Origin: JADLDB01 sp040755835 | Lineage (GTDB): Bacteria; Myxococcota; Myxococcia; Myxococcales; Myxococcaceae | Direction of reading: 5' to 3' | DNA: 64,000 nt | NCBI GenBank assembly: GCA_040755835.1 | Contig: JBFMAB010000054.1 | Span: 1 to 64,000, forward strand | Shown here: positions 1-9,624 of the stretch, piece after piece | Position numbering within the stretch: position 1 is the stretch's first letter | Layout: each line of letters starts with the position of its first letter | Notes under the pieces: generated by a model | The model's input: the letters and a program-made list of their open reading frames with translations, nothing else | Database searches by the model: none | Told to the model about the DNA's origin: nothing | Program-made: the position numbers and the translations under genes

Positions 1-118
1 GGCTGCAGTTGAACATCCACTTCGCGGGCCGCTTGCCCACTGCCTGATGAATGTGTCAGAGACGCCCAACGACGAACGGCATCAACCCGCCGCTCCGGCC
101 GATACACCGAATTCCTGA

Positions 119-361
119 CACCCTCGCTTTGTGCACCTTCGGGGCCTGGTGCGACAGCCGACGCCGGGAAGCGGACAGATTTTCATCTTGCCCGTCGGCT
201 ACCGGCCAACTGCATCAGTCCAGTTCCCGACTCGCTGTGGCAACGACACCATGTGCCATCTCCTCATCCACAACACGGGGAGCGTCGAGGCGGGCGTTCC
301 AAGCGGCGCTTCGGCGACCGGTTCGATCACTCTCGATGGCATCCACTTCGACACGCGCTGA
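119..361 (+). pseudogene. Fragment of a phage tail-fibre-like C-terminal beta-sandwich domain
   Basis: The frame ending at the stop at 359-361 reads VHLRGLVRQP, then LPVGYRPTASVQFP, then a short strand, and ends SITLDGIHFDTR. That order (hydrophobic 'V.L.G.v', 'LP.GYRP', closing 'LDGI.F') is typical of the distal domain of phage tail fibres and collagen-like surface proteins. An in-frame stop at 116-118 cuts it from anything upstream, and a good upstream half is not visible in another frame, so I read it as a remnant whose N-terminal part is outside the window or lost. A GTG at 131 could in principle start a 76-residue product. The identification is from memory of the family pattern and is tentative. 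Confidence 0.4.
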
Positions 362-1826
362 GAAGTGGCCAGTCGTAGGCGCCGCAGCAGTCGTCGTCCT
401 GGCAAGCCTGGTCGCGCTGGGACGAAGCTACCAGAGCCTCGCTGACCTCAACCGCGTTCAGAACGCCGACCTCCTCTACCTTCCTGCACTGCTCAGCGAC
501 CTGTTTGGTGGAGGGTCGTTGCGCGACTGGATACTCACGCCTTCGCCCTACTTTTTCCCCGACCTCGCGACCCAGGCGCTGCTGCAGCCGTTCTCCAGTT
601 ATCCTCAAGTTTCGACTGCCGCCGTCATGGTGTTGCAGCCACTCGCGGGCGTCGTGCTGGTCGCGGGGCTCTTCCGGTCGGTCTCGGCACCGGGTGTTGG
701 GTGGTTCGGGCTCCTCCTGGCGTGCCTGATCTTGGGTTTCGCAAACCGGTGGTCTGACGTCGCGCAGCCATTTCTCGTATTGAGCTACCACGGCGGCCAA
801 GCAGTCCTTGGGATGGGCTGCCTCTGGCTTGCCCTCAGTACCAGGCGTCGGGCCTTCGCGTGGCTCTGCGGGTTCTCGCTCCTTGGTGCGCTGTCCGATC
901 CGATCTTCGTCGTCAGTTGGGCCGCTCCGTCGCTCATCCTCATCTTCGGGACACGACCTTCGTGGAGCGCTCGGGCCTCACATGCCGCAGCCCTGTGCCT
1001 GGCGAATGGGCTGGGGTTGGTTGCGCGCTCGTGGTTGCCGCTGTCGCCACAGCTTGGTGGGCTCATCAACCTGGAGCGCACGAGGTCCGCCTGGGCCATC
1101 TACTCCCAGAGCATCAGCTCGACCGCGAGCCTGATCATGATCGGCGCGTGGGCCGCATCGTTCTTCGCCTTGTTTCTCGTCTGGAAGAACGCTCGACAGC
1201 GACTCCTCGTCCTGGCGCTGCTGGCGTCCATCGTTGCAACACTTCTGGGACTGCTGATGATCGGCGCGCCGACACGCTTGCCAGACGCTCGCTACCTCTC
1301 TGGTCACACGCTCGCCTTGCTCTCGGCCACCGCGCTGGCCCTTGGATCGACCACATCGAGAAGCCTTGTGGTGTTTCTGGGAACCCTCTTCACTCTGTTT
1401 GCGGGGATTGGAGCTTGGCGCGCGCTGGGGACTGCCGACTTCCGACTTCGGCCCGCTCCGGTCGCGTGCATCGATGCCGCCCGCGAAAGGCTCAAGTTCG
1501 ACCGCTGTGTCGCGGGCTACTGGGCGTCGAAGCCGCTGATGACCCTTGCGAATCCTCCGTTGGTCGCGATGCAGGTCAAACCAGACGGAACGCCAGACTG
1601 GTTCATCAGCACCCGTCGGCACTTTCCCGTTCCGGTCGATGTTGACTGCGCCGTCTTCCCGGATGGCGAGGTCGCCAGGTTCATCTCTCTCTACGGCGCA
1701 GGCTCCTTCCAGGAGCGCTGCGATGGTTTCACCTTGCTGGTGTATCAAGGCGACCAGAAGGCGGCGCTCAACGCGGCGCTGCGGCCGCGGCTGGACCAGC
1801 CGGCGATTCCGTCACCTTTCTTCTGA
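336..1826 (+). CDS. Multi-pass integral membrane protein of unknown function
   Basis: The product is about 496 residues if started at the ATG at 336 (MASTSTRAEKWP). The frame is open back to 51, but that stretch has no membrane-protein character and overlaps the tail-fibre-like fragment. A first hydrophobic helix (residues about 11-29) is followed by roughly nine more up to about residue 370. A soluble C-terminal part of about 125 residues then contains several cysteines (CIDAARERLKFDRC, VDCAVF, ERCDGF) and may be exported. The architecture resembles polytopic glycosyltransferase-like or surface-polymer proteins, but I see no catalytic motif. Codon use is clearly less GC-biased than in the rest of the window, which together with the neighbouring phage-like fragment suggests acquisition by transfer. 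Function not recognised. Confidence 0.6.
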   Translation: MASTSTRAEKWPVVGAAAVVVLASLVALGRSYQSLADLNRVQNADLLYLPALLSDLFGGGSLRDWILTPSPYFFPDLATQALLQPFSSYPQVSTAAVMVLQPLAGVVLVAGLFRSVSAPGVGWFGLLLACLILGFANRWSDVAQPFLVLSYHGGQAVLGMGCLWLALSTRRRAFAWLCGFSLLGALSDPIFVVSWAAPSLILIFGTRPSWSARASHAAALCLANGLGLVARSWLPLSPQLGGLINLERTRSAWAIYSQSISSTASLIMIGAWAASFFALFLVWKNARQRLLVLALLASIVATLLGLLMIGAPTRLPDARYLSGHTLALLSATALALGSTTSRSLVVFLGTLFTLFAGIGAWRALGTADFRLRPAPVACIDAARERLKFDRCVAGYWASKPLMTLANPPLVAMQVKPDGTPDWFISTRRHFPVPVDVDCAVFPDGEVARFISLYGAGSFQERCDGFTLLVYQGDQKAALNAALRPRLDQPAIPSPFF

Positions 1827-1840
1827 GGTCTCCGCGGCCC

Positions 1841-2989
<1,149 letters not shown>

Positions 2990-2990
2990 G

Positions 2991-3677
2991 TCAGTCCTCC
3001 TCCGGCGATGGCGACGTCATCAACGCCGTGAAGATCGAGTCGAGGTCGGCCGGGCGCGCGTCCTCGCGCATCAGGCCGAACGCCAGGTACGTCCAGAACG
3101 CGTCGGCGACCTGCGCGGGCGTGCGGCCCGACTCCGGGCGGTACCAGGTGGCCACCCAATTGATCGCGCCCATCCCGAACTGCCGCACGAGCTCGACGTC
3201 CAGCACCGAGCGGCTGCGGCCCGTACCCCACGCCTCGTACAGCATGCCGTCCCAGAAGGCCTCGTAGCGGCCGCGGCTCTTCTCGACGCCCTCCTTCGCG
3301 GCGGGCGGCAGGGAGCGAAAGTCGTAGAGCAGCACGTACAGTGAGTCGTCGCCCCGGCAGAGCAACTCGAGGTGCGCGCGCAGGCCGAGCCGCAGCCGCT
3401 CGATCGGATCCCGCGTCACGGCGATCGCCTCCGTCACCGCGGCGATCGCCCGCTTCACGCCGCGCTCCATCAGCGCCACCAGCACGTCGTCCTTCGAGGC
3501 GTAGCGATAGTGCAGGCTGCCCGGCAGCATCCCCGCCGCCTGGGCAATCTCCCGCACCGTCGTCGCCGCGAAGCCCTTCTCCCGAAACAACCGCCCCGCC
3601 GCGAGCAGGATCCGCTCGTCGGCCGGATCCACCTCCGCGGCCTGGGGCTGGCTGGGCTGGGAATGGGCGTTGGTCAA
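2991..3677 (-). CDS. TetR/AcrR family transcriptional regulator
   Basis: The N-terminal helix-turn-helix reads ILLAAGRLFREKGFAATTV, then REIAQAAGMLPGSLHYRYAS, KDDVL, the classical TetR signature. The remaining about 150 residues form an all-helical ligand/dimer domain. From the TTG at 3677 the protein is 228 residues. That TTG sits inside a perfect palindrome (3670-3685), so a downstream GTG at 3632, which would start MDPADERILLAAG, is an equally plausible start and would leave the palindrome as an upstream operator. It is the first gene of a two-gene operon with the di-iron protein and is likely autoregulated. A hairpin at 3718-3749 separates it from the peptidase gene upstream. Confidence 0.85.
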   Translation of the reverse strand: MTNAHSQPSQPQAAEVDPADERILLAAGRLFREKGFAATTVREIAQAAGMLPGSLHYRYASKDDVLVALMERGVKRAIAAVTEAIAVTRDPIERLRLGLRAHLELLCRGDDSLYVLLYDFRSLPPAAKEGVEKSRGRYEAFWDGMLYEAWGTGRSRSVLDVELVRQFGMGAINWVATWYRPESGRTPAQVADAFWTYLAFGLMREDARPADLDSIFTALMTSPSPEED

Positions 3678-3685
3678 TCGACCAA
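3670..3685. promoter_or_regulatory. Palindromic operator candidate for the TetR regulator
   Basis: TTGGTC-AATC-GACCAA is a perfect 6-bp inverted repeat with a 4-bp spacer. It lies exactly at the 5' end of the tetR-type gene and overlaps its TTG start candidate at 3677. TetR proteins commonly autoregulate through such palindromes. Binding by this regulator is an inference from position and symmetry. Confidence 0.5.
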
Positions 3686-3717
3686 GAACGCTGCCACAAC
3701 CGCCTGACCGAACACAA

Positions 3718-3749
3718 GAGGGCTCTTGGTCTTTTGGCCAAGAGCCCTC
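3718..3749 (-). terminator. Intrinsic terminator hairpin downstream of the M13 peptidase gene
   Basis: A perfect 12-bp stem (GAGGGCTCTTGG with CCAAGAGCCCTC) encloses an 8-nt loop. It starts 23 bp beyond the stop codon of the peptidase gene and lies before the TetR gene on the same strand. The tract after the stem on the minus strand (TTGTGTT) is only moderately U-rich, so efficiency is uncertain, but the stem is strong. Confidence 0.65.
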
Positions 3750-3771
3750 GTTTCCTCGGCGTGGCGCCGCG

Positions 3772-5886
3772 TTACCAGACGCTGCAGCGGTCGGCGCCCG
3801 TGCGGATCATCTTCGCGTCGTCCGCGCACTGGAAGGCCTGCTTGAAGGTGTCGGAGTTGCCGAGCGGGCCGTTGACGCGCCAGTACGGCGGGCTGTGCGG
3901 ATCGGTGGTGACGCGCAGCCGCGCCTGCTCCGGGCGCACCTTGGTGCACCAGGACTGCGCGAAGCCGAGGAAGAACTGCTGCGACGGCGAGTAGCGCGAC
4001 TCGGCCGCCTGCGCGCCCTGCTTCGCGTACCAGTCGAGCATCGCCGCGTGCGCCAACTTGAGGCCGCCCTGGTCGGCGACGTTCTCGCCCAGCGTCAGCT
4101 TGCCCTTGAGCTTCAGGTCATCGATCGCGGTGTAGCCGTCGTACTGCTTCTCGACGCACGCCACGCGCTGCTCGAAGGCCTTGCCGGACGCTTCGGTCCA
4201 CCAGTCCTTCAGGTTGCCGTCGACGTCGAACTTCCGGCCCTCGTCGTCGAAGCCGTGGGTGATCTCGTGGCCGACGACCATGCCCATCGAGCCGAAGTTG
4301 ACCGCGTCGGTCGCGTCCTTGTTGAAGAACGGCGGCTGGAGGATGCCGGCGGGGAAGACGATCTCGTTCTTCTGCGGATCGTAATAGGCGTTCACCGTGG
4401 GGGCGCTCATCAGCCACTCCTTGCGGTCGACCGGCTTGCCAATCTTCGCGAGCTGGCGTGCGGACTCGAAGCGCGCCGCGGCGAGGGCGTTGTTGAAGAA
4501 CGTGCTGCGGTCCGTCTTCAGCGCCGAGTAGTCACGCCACGCGTCGGGGTAGCCGATCTTGTTGTTGCCGACCATGCGGCCGACCTTCTCGAGCGCGGCC
4601 TTCCGGGTGGGCTCGTCCATCCACGGCAGCGTCGCCAGGTTCTTCTCGAAGGCCGCCTGCAGCGCGGCGACCATGGCGCTGGTGCGCTGCTTGGAGTCCT
4701 CGGGGAAGTAGCGGCGGGCGAACTCGCGGCCGAGCGCCTCGCCGAGCGCGCCGTCGGCGTACGCGACGCACTTCTTCCAGCGCGGGCGGTCCTCCTTCGC
4801 GCCGGTGAAGTTCTTCGACGAGAAGGCGAACGCCTCGTCCTGGAACACCCTGGGCAGCGCGCGCACCGAGCCGCGCAGGACGACCCAGGTCAGGTACGTC
4901 TTGAAGACGTCCGGCCTGGTGTCGCTGGCCATCTTCGAGATCTCCTCGAAGTACGGCACCGAGTTCACGTTGATGGTGGTGAGGTCCTTCGCGCCCAGCG
5001 CCGTGAAGAATGCGTCCCACTGGAAGGCGCCGGCCTTCTCCTTGAGGCCCGCGCGCTCGACGCGGTTGTACAGCTTCGTCGGGTCGCGCCGCTCGGTGCG
5101 GGTCTGCGACACCTTCGCGAGGCGCGTCTCGAGGTCCATCACCGTCTGCGCGGCCTGCTTCGCCGCCTCGGGCTTCTCGCCGTACAGCGTGAACATCTTC
5201 TCCACGAAGGCCACGTACGCCTCGCGGATGCCCTTCATCCGCTCGTCGTCCTCGACGTAGTAGTCGCGGTCCGGCAGGCCGAGGCCCCCCTGGTCGAGGC
5301 CGGCGATCACCTGCGTGGAGTCCTTGAGATCCTGCATCGCGTCGACGCCGAAGAGCGGTGAGAAGCCGGCGAGGTGCAGCGCGGCGACTTGCCTGGCGAG
5401 GTCCGTCGCGTTCTTCACCATTGTCACCTGCGCGACGTACTTCTTCACTTCGGGGAGCGCCTTCTCGAGCTTCGCCTCGTCGATGCAGGTGCCGTAGTAG
5501 TCACCGAGCTGCTTCGCGAACGGGGTGCCCTTGGGCAGCTTGTTCGCGGCCGCCTCCTCGAGGATCGTCCTCAGCGACTGCTCGTTGCGATCGCTGATCG
5601 CCACGAAGCCGCGCGAGTACAGCGGGCGGTCGGCGGGGATCTCGGTCTTCGCCATCCAGCCGCCGCAGGCGTACTGGTAGAAGTCCGTGCAGGGATCGGC
5701 GGTGAGATCCATCGCCGCCTCGTCGAGGCCGGCCGGCATGGGCTTCGAGGTGTCGGCGACGAAGGGCCTGGGCCTGGGCGGCTCCACGGGCGCGACCGGT
5801 GCGACGGAGGCCGTCTCGATCTTCGTGGCGGCCTCCTGCGTCGCGCACGACGCGAGGACGAGCAGGGACAACAGGCGAACGCGCAT
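3772..5886 (-). CDS. M13 family metallopeptidase (neprilysin/PepO-like), lipoprotein
   Basis: This 704-residue zinc endopeptidase has H540-E-I-T-H544 as the zinc/catalytic motif and G600-E601-N-V-A-D605 supplying the third ligand and the structural Asp, as in neprilysin and PepO. The C terminus ends CSVW, close to the CxxW end typical of M13 enzymes. The N terminus (MRVRLLSLLVLASC) is a lipoprotein signal with lipobox LASC, so the mature protein starts at Cys14 and should be anchored in the cell envelope facing the periplasm or outside. The M13 N-terminal domain occupies about residues 55-450 and the catalytic domain about 500-704. It degrades short to medium peptides; the substrate here is unknown. 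It appears monocistronic, followed by a strong hairpin. Confidence 0.93.
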   Translation of the reverse strand: MRVRLLSLLVLASCATQEAATKIETASVAPVAPVEPPRPRPFVADTSKPMPAGLDEAAMDLTADPCTDFYQYACGGWMAKTEIPADRPLYSRGFVAISDRNEQSLRTILEEAAANKLPKGTPFAKQLGDYYGTCIDEAKLEKALPEVKKYVAQVTMVKNATDLARQVAALHLAGFSPLFGVDAMQDLKDSTQVIAGLDQGGLGLPDRDYYVEDDERMKGIREAYVAFVEKMFTLYGEKPEAAKQAAQTVMDLETRLAKVSQTRTERRDPTKLYNRVERAGLKEKAGAFQWDAFFTALGAKDLTTINVNSVPYFEEISKMASDTRPDVFKTYLTWVVLRGSVRALPRVFQDEAFAFSSKNFTGAKEDRPRWKKCVAYADGALGEALGREFARRYFPEDSKQRTSAMVAALQAAFEKNLATLPWMDEPTRKAALEKVGRMVGNNKIGYPDAWRDYSALKTDRSTFFNNALAAARFESARQLAKIGKPVDRKEWLMSAPTVNAYYDPQKNEIVFPAGILQPPFFNKDATDAVNFGSMGMVVGHEITHGFDDEGRKFDVDGNLKDWWTEASGKAFEQRVACVEKQYDGYTAIDDLKLKGKLTLGENVADQGGLKLAHAAMLDWYAKQGAQAAESRYSPSQQFFLGFAQSWCTKVRPEQARLRVTTDPHSPPYWRVNGPLGNSDTFKQAFQCADDAKMIRTGADRCSVW

Positions 5887-6026
5887 GTTCAGGACTCCAC
5901 GGTGAGAGGGGACGCCTGCCTATACCGTCCGCGGCGCAAATCGCTGCCCAAAAAATCACTGCGACCACCCGGACGCACAGGGCGCCTTCGGATCGATCGC
6001 GGGTGAAGCGGCTGGTTGGTGCCGGC

Positions 6027-6581
6027 CTACTTCCCGCCCAGCATGCCCTTCTTCAGATCGTCGTCGACCGGCGCCTTGCCCAGCCACACCGAGAACATCG
6101 CGTCGGCGAAGTCCTTGCCCTCGGCGGTGTACGTCTTGTCGCCGGCGCCCGACAGCGTGGTGCCCTTGCCGGGGGCGTAGGTGATGACGAGCGTCTGGCC
6201 GCTCTTGAGGTCCGGGATCGCGTCGCACAGCTTGTCGAGGCGCTCCTGCAGGCTGGCCAGCTTGTCGCCGGAGTTCTTCTTGAAGCCTTCCTTGATCGCG
6301 TCGGCGATCTTCGCCTTGTCGAGGTCGCGCAGCATCGTCAACTTCACCTGGCGAATGGAGTCGGCGCCGAGGATCGCGCCCGGGTCCGACGCCTTCTTTT
6401 CGAGGTACAGCGACGCGACGTAGACCTTGACGAGGAACTTCTTGCGCAGGCCCTGCCCGTTGAGGACGAGCGATTTGCCTTCGACCGTCGCGGTGTCCGG
6501 CGCGTTGACGCCTTCCAGCTCGGCGGCGAACGCGGGCACGGCGAGGACCAACGACACGATCAGCGCGAGACGCTTCATCAT
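6027..6581 (-). CDS. Chalcone isomerase-like protein with signal peptide
   Basis: A 184-residue product has a clear Sec signal (MMKRLALIVSLVLAVPAFAA) followed by a single chalcone-isomerase-like domain: KFLVKVYVASLYLE early on, and near the C terminus DFADAMFSVWLGKAPVDDDL followed by KKGMLG. Bacterial members of this fold are usually exported proteins of unknown function or fatty-acid binders, not flavonoid enzymes. The start ATG at 6581 is preceded by GGAGGAG at about 7 bp and sits 12 bp beyond the serC stop codon, so it is probably co-transcribed with serC. A TTG at 6596 in the same frame overlaps the serC stop and is less likely. Confidence 0.78.
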   Translation of the reverse strand: MMKRLALIVSLVLAVPAFAAELEGVNAPDTATVEGKSLVLNGQGLRKKFLVKVYVASLYLEKKASDPGAILGADSIRQVKLTMLRDLDKAKIADAIKEGFKKNSGDKLASLQERLDKLCDAIPDLKSGQTLVITYAPGKGTTLSGAGDKTYTAEGKDFADAMFSVWLGKAPVDDDLKKGMLGGK

Positions 6582-6592
6582 TGCTCTCCTCC

Positions 6593-7681
6593 TCAACCGT
6601 TGGACTTCGCGAAGGACTCCATGAAGGACACCAATGCCCCGATGTCCGCTTCGGACACCGCGTTGTAGGCGGACACGCGAATGCCGCCCGCGCTGCGGTG
6701 CCCCTTCAGGCCCACCATGCCCGCCTTCGCCGCCTCGGACACGAACTTCTCGTCGAGGCCGTCGGACGGCGTGCGGAAGACGATGTTCATGACGCTTCGC
6801 GACGCCTTCTCGACGGGCGCCACGTAGAAGCCCGAGAGCCGGTCCAACGCGCCGTAGAGCGCCTCGGCTTTGGCGCGGTTGCGCCGCTCCATGCCGGCCA
6901 GCCCGCCCTGCCCTTCAATCCACTCCAGGACGTTGCGGACCAGGTAGATCGCGAGCGTCGGGGGCGTGTTGTACAGCGAGTTCTCCTTCGCGTGCGTCTG
7001 GTAGCGGAGGATCTTCGGGATGTCGGTTCGGCCCTTCGCCAGGAAGTCCTTCTTCGCGACCGCGACCACCACCCCCGAGGGCCCCAGGTTCTTCTGCGCG
7101 CCGGCGTAGACGAAGTCGAAGCGCGACACGTCGATCGGCCGCGACAGGAAGTCCGAGCTCATGTCGCAGACGTGCGGGACCGGGCCGGTGTCCGGCAGCG
7201 AGTGGAACTGCGTGCCGTAGATGGTGTTGTTCGACGTGGTGTGGACGTAGGCCGCGTTGGGATCGACCGTAAGCTCGGCCTGCGCGGGCACGCGGACGTA
7301 GCGGCCGTCCTCGCCCTTCGTGGTGCACGCGACGCGGGCGGCGCCGACGAGCTTCGCCTCGTCGAAGGCCTTCTCGCTCCAGGCGCCGGTCAGCACGTAG
7401 TCGGCGCTCCTGCCGGCCGGCAGGAAGTTGAGCGGCACCTGCGCGAACTGCATCGACGCGCCGCCGGTGAGGAATAGCACCTGGTGCGAATCGGGGACGC
7501 CGAGCAGCCGCGTGAGGCGGGCGATCGCGTCCTGGTGCACGGCGTCGTACGCCTTGCCCCGATGCGAGTGCTCCATGATCGACATGCCGGTGCCCTGGTA
7601 GTCGAGCAGCTCGTCGCGGGCCTTCTCGAGGGCGGGTAGCGGGAGACCGGCGGGGCCGGCGTTGAAGTTGATGACGCGCAT
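6593..7681 (-). CDS. serC: Phosphoserine aminotransferase
   Basis: SerC transfers an amino group from glutamate to 3-phosphohydroxypyruvate in serine biosynthesis and to the analogous intermediate of pyridoxal phosphate synthesis. The 362 residues equal the usual length. The N terminus MRVINFNAGPAGLP is the classic SerC opening, GGASMQFAQVP forms part of the phosphate/cofactor site, and K197 in YAGAQKNLGPSG is the Schiff-base lysine. The C-terminal RSAGGIRVSAYNAV is also typical. The frame stays open upstream to 7930, but that part belongs to a decayed unrelated sequence, so the ATG at 7681 is the start. The chalcone-isomerase-like gene follows at 12 bp. Confidence 0.96.
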   Translation of the reverse strand: MRVINFNAGPAGLPLPALEKARDELLDYQGTGMSIMEHSHRGKAYDAVHQDAIARLTRLLGVPDSHQVLFLTGGASMQFAQVPLNFLPAGRSADYVLTGAWSEKAFDEAKLVGAARVACTTKGEDGRYVRVPAQAELTVDPNAAYVHTTSNNTIYGTQFHSLPDTGPVPHVCDMSSDFLSRPIDVSRFDFVYAGAQKNLGPSGVVVAVAKKDFLAKGRTDIPKILRYQTHAKENSLYNTPPTLAIYLVRNVLEWIEGQGGLAGMERRNRAKAEALYGALDRLSGFYVAPVEKASRSVMNIVFRTPSDGLDEKFVSEAAKAGMVGLKGHRSAGGIRVSAYNAVSEADIGALVSFMESFAKSNG

Positions 7682-7750
7682 GGCAGGGCGGACTGTACGC
7701 CCGCCGCCGGCCGGGCGCAGCACGGAGTCCACCTCCAGCGCCCTCCATCT

Positions 7751-7952
7751 CCTCACGCGCTGCGCCGTGGACCGGTGCAGCCGCGCGTGGACCTCGCGAT
7801 CCTCGTTGTTCCGGTTGTCACCGTCCTTCGAGTACGCCTCGAAGGCCTGCCGCTTCTCGACGATCTGCGCGAGGTGATTGGGGCACTCGCACGATGGAGC
7901 GCTCGCGGAGCTGGCCCACGAAGCGCGCACCAGGGGCAGCGAGTTTCAGCAT
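7751..7952 (-). pseudogene. Decayed C-terminal fragment of a regulator-like gene, frameshifted
   Basis: Reading the minus strand, one frame gives MLKLAAPGARFVGQLRERS up to about 7895. A second frame then gives CECPNHLAQIVEKRQAFEAY and DREVHARLHRSTAQ. Joined, they resemble a conserved C-terminal segment that I recall from myxobacterial MerR/B12-type or related regulators (CECP.HL..IV....FE.YS followed by ..LH....); the family name is from memory and is not certain. There is no upstream DNA-binding half, because the histidine phosphatase gene occupies 8003-8650, so this looks like a relic. It accounts for most of the 321-bp gap between serC and the phosphatase gene, where I see nothing else. 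Confidence 0.45.
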
Positions 7953-8002
7953 GCCCGTGGCCAATCGGCGCCTCGCAGGCCCGCGATGTGGGGAGATCGA
8001 AG

Positions 8003-8650
8003 CTACACGGCCTTGTGCACCGACTCCTTGAGGAGCGGCGCGACGTGGTCGGCGTCGTTGAGGCGCACCACCTGCAGCTTCGCCACCGAGGGCCCGGCGA
8101 GCACGTTCAGCGTGGCCGGCGCCTGGCGGAACGCCCACACGCGCTCCATGGGCAGCCCCAGCACCCGGCAGAGGATGACGCGGTTGACGGCGTCGTGCGC
8201 CACGAGGAGCAGCGTGTCGTCGGCGCCGAGGCCGGCACAGGCGCGCTCGAGCGCTCCCCAGGCGCGGTCGAGCACCTGCTGGAGCGACTCGGCGTTCGGG
8301 CCGGCGGGCAGCGTCGCGGGCGGGCCTTCCTTCCACTGCTTGAGCAGCTTGGGGTGCGACTGCTCGATCTCGGTGACGAGCTTCCCTTCCCAGCCGCCGT
8401 GGGAGATCTCCCGGAGGTCGGGGTCGAGCGACAGCATCTCGGCGCGGTCGCCGAGGATCAGCTGGGCCGTCCGGCGGGCGCGGGAGAGCGGCGAGGCGAC
8501 GGCACGGTGGATCTTCACCTCCGCCAGGCGCTGCCCGAGCGCCCTCGCCTGCTCTTCGCCGACCTCGGACAGGGAGATGTCGGTGTGGCCCTGGTAGCGG
8601 CCTTCCTTGTTCCAGGGCGTCTCTCCGTGCCGGGCGAGGAGGATGTTCAT
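8003..8650 (-). CDS. Histidine phosphatase family protein (phosphoglycerate-mutase-like)
   Basis: This 215-residue cytoplasmic protein starts MNILLARHGETPWNKEGR. The RHGE motif (residues 7-10) carries the phospho-accepting His8. The second Arg is in ASPLSRARRTAQ, the proton donor Glu is near SLDPDLREISHGGWEGK, and the second catalytic His lies in LLLVAHDAVNRVILC. The layout matches GpmB/CobC/broad-specificity phosphatases rather than glycolytic mutases. The substrate could be a phosphosugar, a cobalamin precursor or phosphoserine; the nearby serC makes a phosphoserine phosphatase role conceivable but unproven. Divergently transcribed from the ArsA-like gene at 8716. Confidence 0.88.
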   Translation of the reverse strand: MNILLARHGETPWNKEGRYQGHTDISLSEVGEEQARALGQRLAEVKIHRAVASPLSRARRTAQLILGDRAEMLSLDPDLREISHGGWEGKLVTEIEQSHPKLLKQWKEGPPATLPAGPNAESLQQVLDRAWGALERACAGLGADDTLLLVAHDAVNRVILCRVLGLPMERVWAFRQAPATLNVLAGPSVAKLQVVRLNDADHVAPLLKESVHKAV

Positions 8651-8715
8651 GGCGCCGTCATCGTCTACACGGTTTTGGACTCGGCTTTGAGCAACATCGG
8701 TTAAACCGTCGGGGC

Positions 8716-9624
8716 GTGTCGCTCCTCTCGCTGGTCCAGCGTCGGCTCATCATCGTCACCGGGAAGGGCGGCGTCGGGAAGTCGACGCTGACCGCGGCGA
8801 TGGGGCGCGCGCTGGCCGCAAAGGGCAAGCGCGTCCTGCTCTCGGAGATCGTCCCCTTCACCGACACGCCCTCGCAGCTCGCCGCGGCGCTCGGCGGCAA
8901 GCGGCCGGGCGAAGAGCCGTTGCTGATGGGCGAGAACCTGTGGGTCGCGCTGCTCACGCCCACCGTGGGGCACCTGCGCTTCCTGCAGGACACGCTGCCG
9001 ATCCGCATGCTGGCCGACGCGGCGATGCGCTCGCAGGGTCTGCGGAAGTTTCTGTCCGCGGCGCCGGGCTTCTCGGACATGGGCGTGATGTACCGGATGC
9101 TCGATCTCATGCGCCGCGAGCACCCGTCGGGCGGACCGATGTTCGAGGTGTGCATCGTCGACTCACCGGCGACGGGCCACGCACTCGCTCTGGCGCAGAT
9201 CCCCGAATTCCTCACGCGCGTCATCCCCGGCGGGCCCATCTTCCGCGCGGCGCAGGAAGGCGTGCGGATCCTCACCGACCCGAACACCACCGGGACGATC
9301 ATCGTCACGCTGCCCGAGACGCTGCCGGTGACCGAGGCGATGGAGCTCGAGAAGGGCCTCGGCAGGCACAAGCTGCCGGTGAGCGCGATCGTGGTAAACC
9401 GCGTTCCGAAGGATCCATTCTCCGCCGAGGAGCGGAAGGCGCTCGACGAGGTCTTGAGGAGCGGCGACTCGACGGTGTTCGGCGCGCGGGAGCTCCGGCG
9501 CATCGAGCGCGCCGAGGCGGCGCTGGCGCTGCTCCGCGAGAAGCACCCGGAGCGCACGGTCGTCTTGAGCGAGGTCGACGGCGTGGGGGCGGAGGCGTCG
9601 AAGAACCTCGTCGCGCAGCTCTGA
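8716..9624 (+). CDS. Get3/ArsA-family ATPase, first of a tandem pair
   Basis: A 302-residue soluble ATPase begins with a GTG at 8716. The deviant Walker A motif GKGGVGKST (residues 16-24) retains the signature lysine that reaches across the dimer interface in Get3, ArsA and MinD. IVDSPATGHALAL supplies the switch II/Walker B region. There is no CxxC zinc motif of eukaryotic Get3 and no obvious tail-anchor-binding groove. A second, divergent ArsA-family gene follows 117 bp downstream on the same strand. Paired ArsA-like genes of this kind also occur in actinobacteria (Rv3679/Rv3680 of Mycobacterium tuberculosis, which form a complex), so a heterodimer is likely. The client is unknown; no arsenite pump gene is near. 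Confidence 0.85.
   Translation: MSLLSLVQRRLIIVTGKGGVGKSTLTAAMGRALAAKGKRVLLSEIVPFTDTPSQLAAALGGKRPGEEPLLMGENLWVALLTPTVGHLRFLQDTLPIRMLADAAMRSQGLRKFLSAAPGFSDMGVMYRMLDLMRREHPSGGPMFEVCIVDSPATGHALALAQIPEFLTRVIPGGPIFRAAQEGVRILTDPNTTGTIIVTLPETLPVTEAMELEKGLGRHKLPVSAIVVNRVPKDPFSAEERKALDEVLRSGDSTVFGARELRRIERAEAALALLREKHPERTVVLSEVDGVGAEASKNLVAQL

Noticed and set aside
51..335. N-terminal extension of the membrane protein from 51
   Set aside because: The translated stretch has no signal peptide or domain, is Arg/Ser/Cys-rich, and overlaps a recognisable tail-fibre-like remnant in another frame.
5941..5960. Short hairpin and T-run as terminator after the chalcone-isomerase-like gene
   Set aside because: A TTTTTT run is present on the minus strand, but the preceding stem is only about 4 bp; too weak to call.
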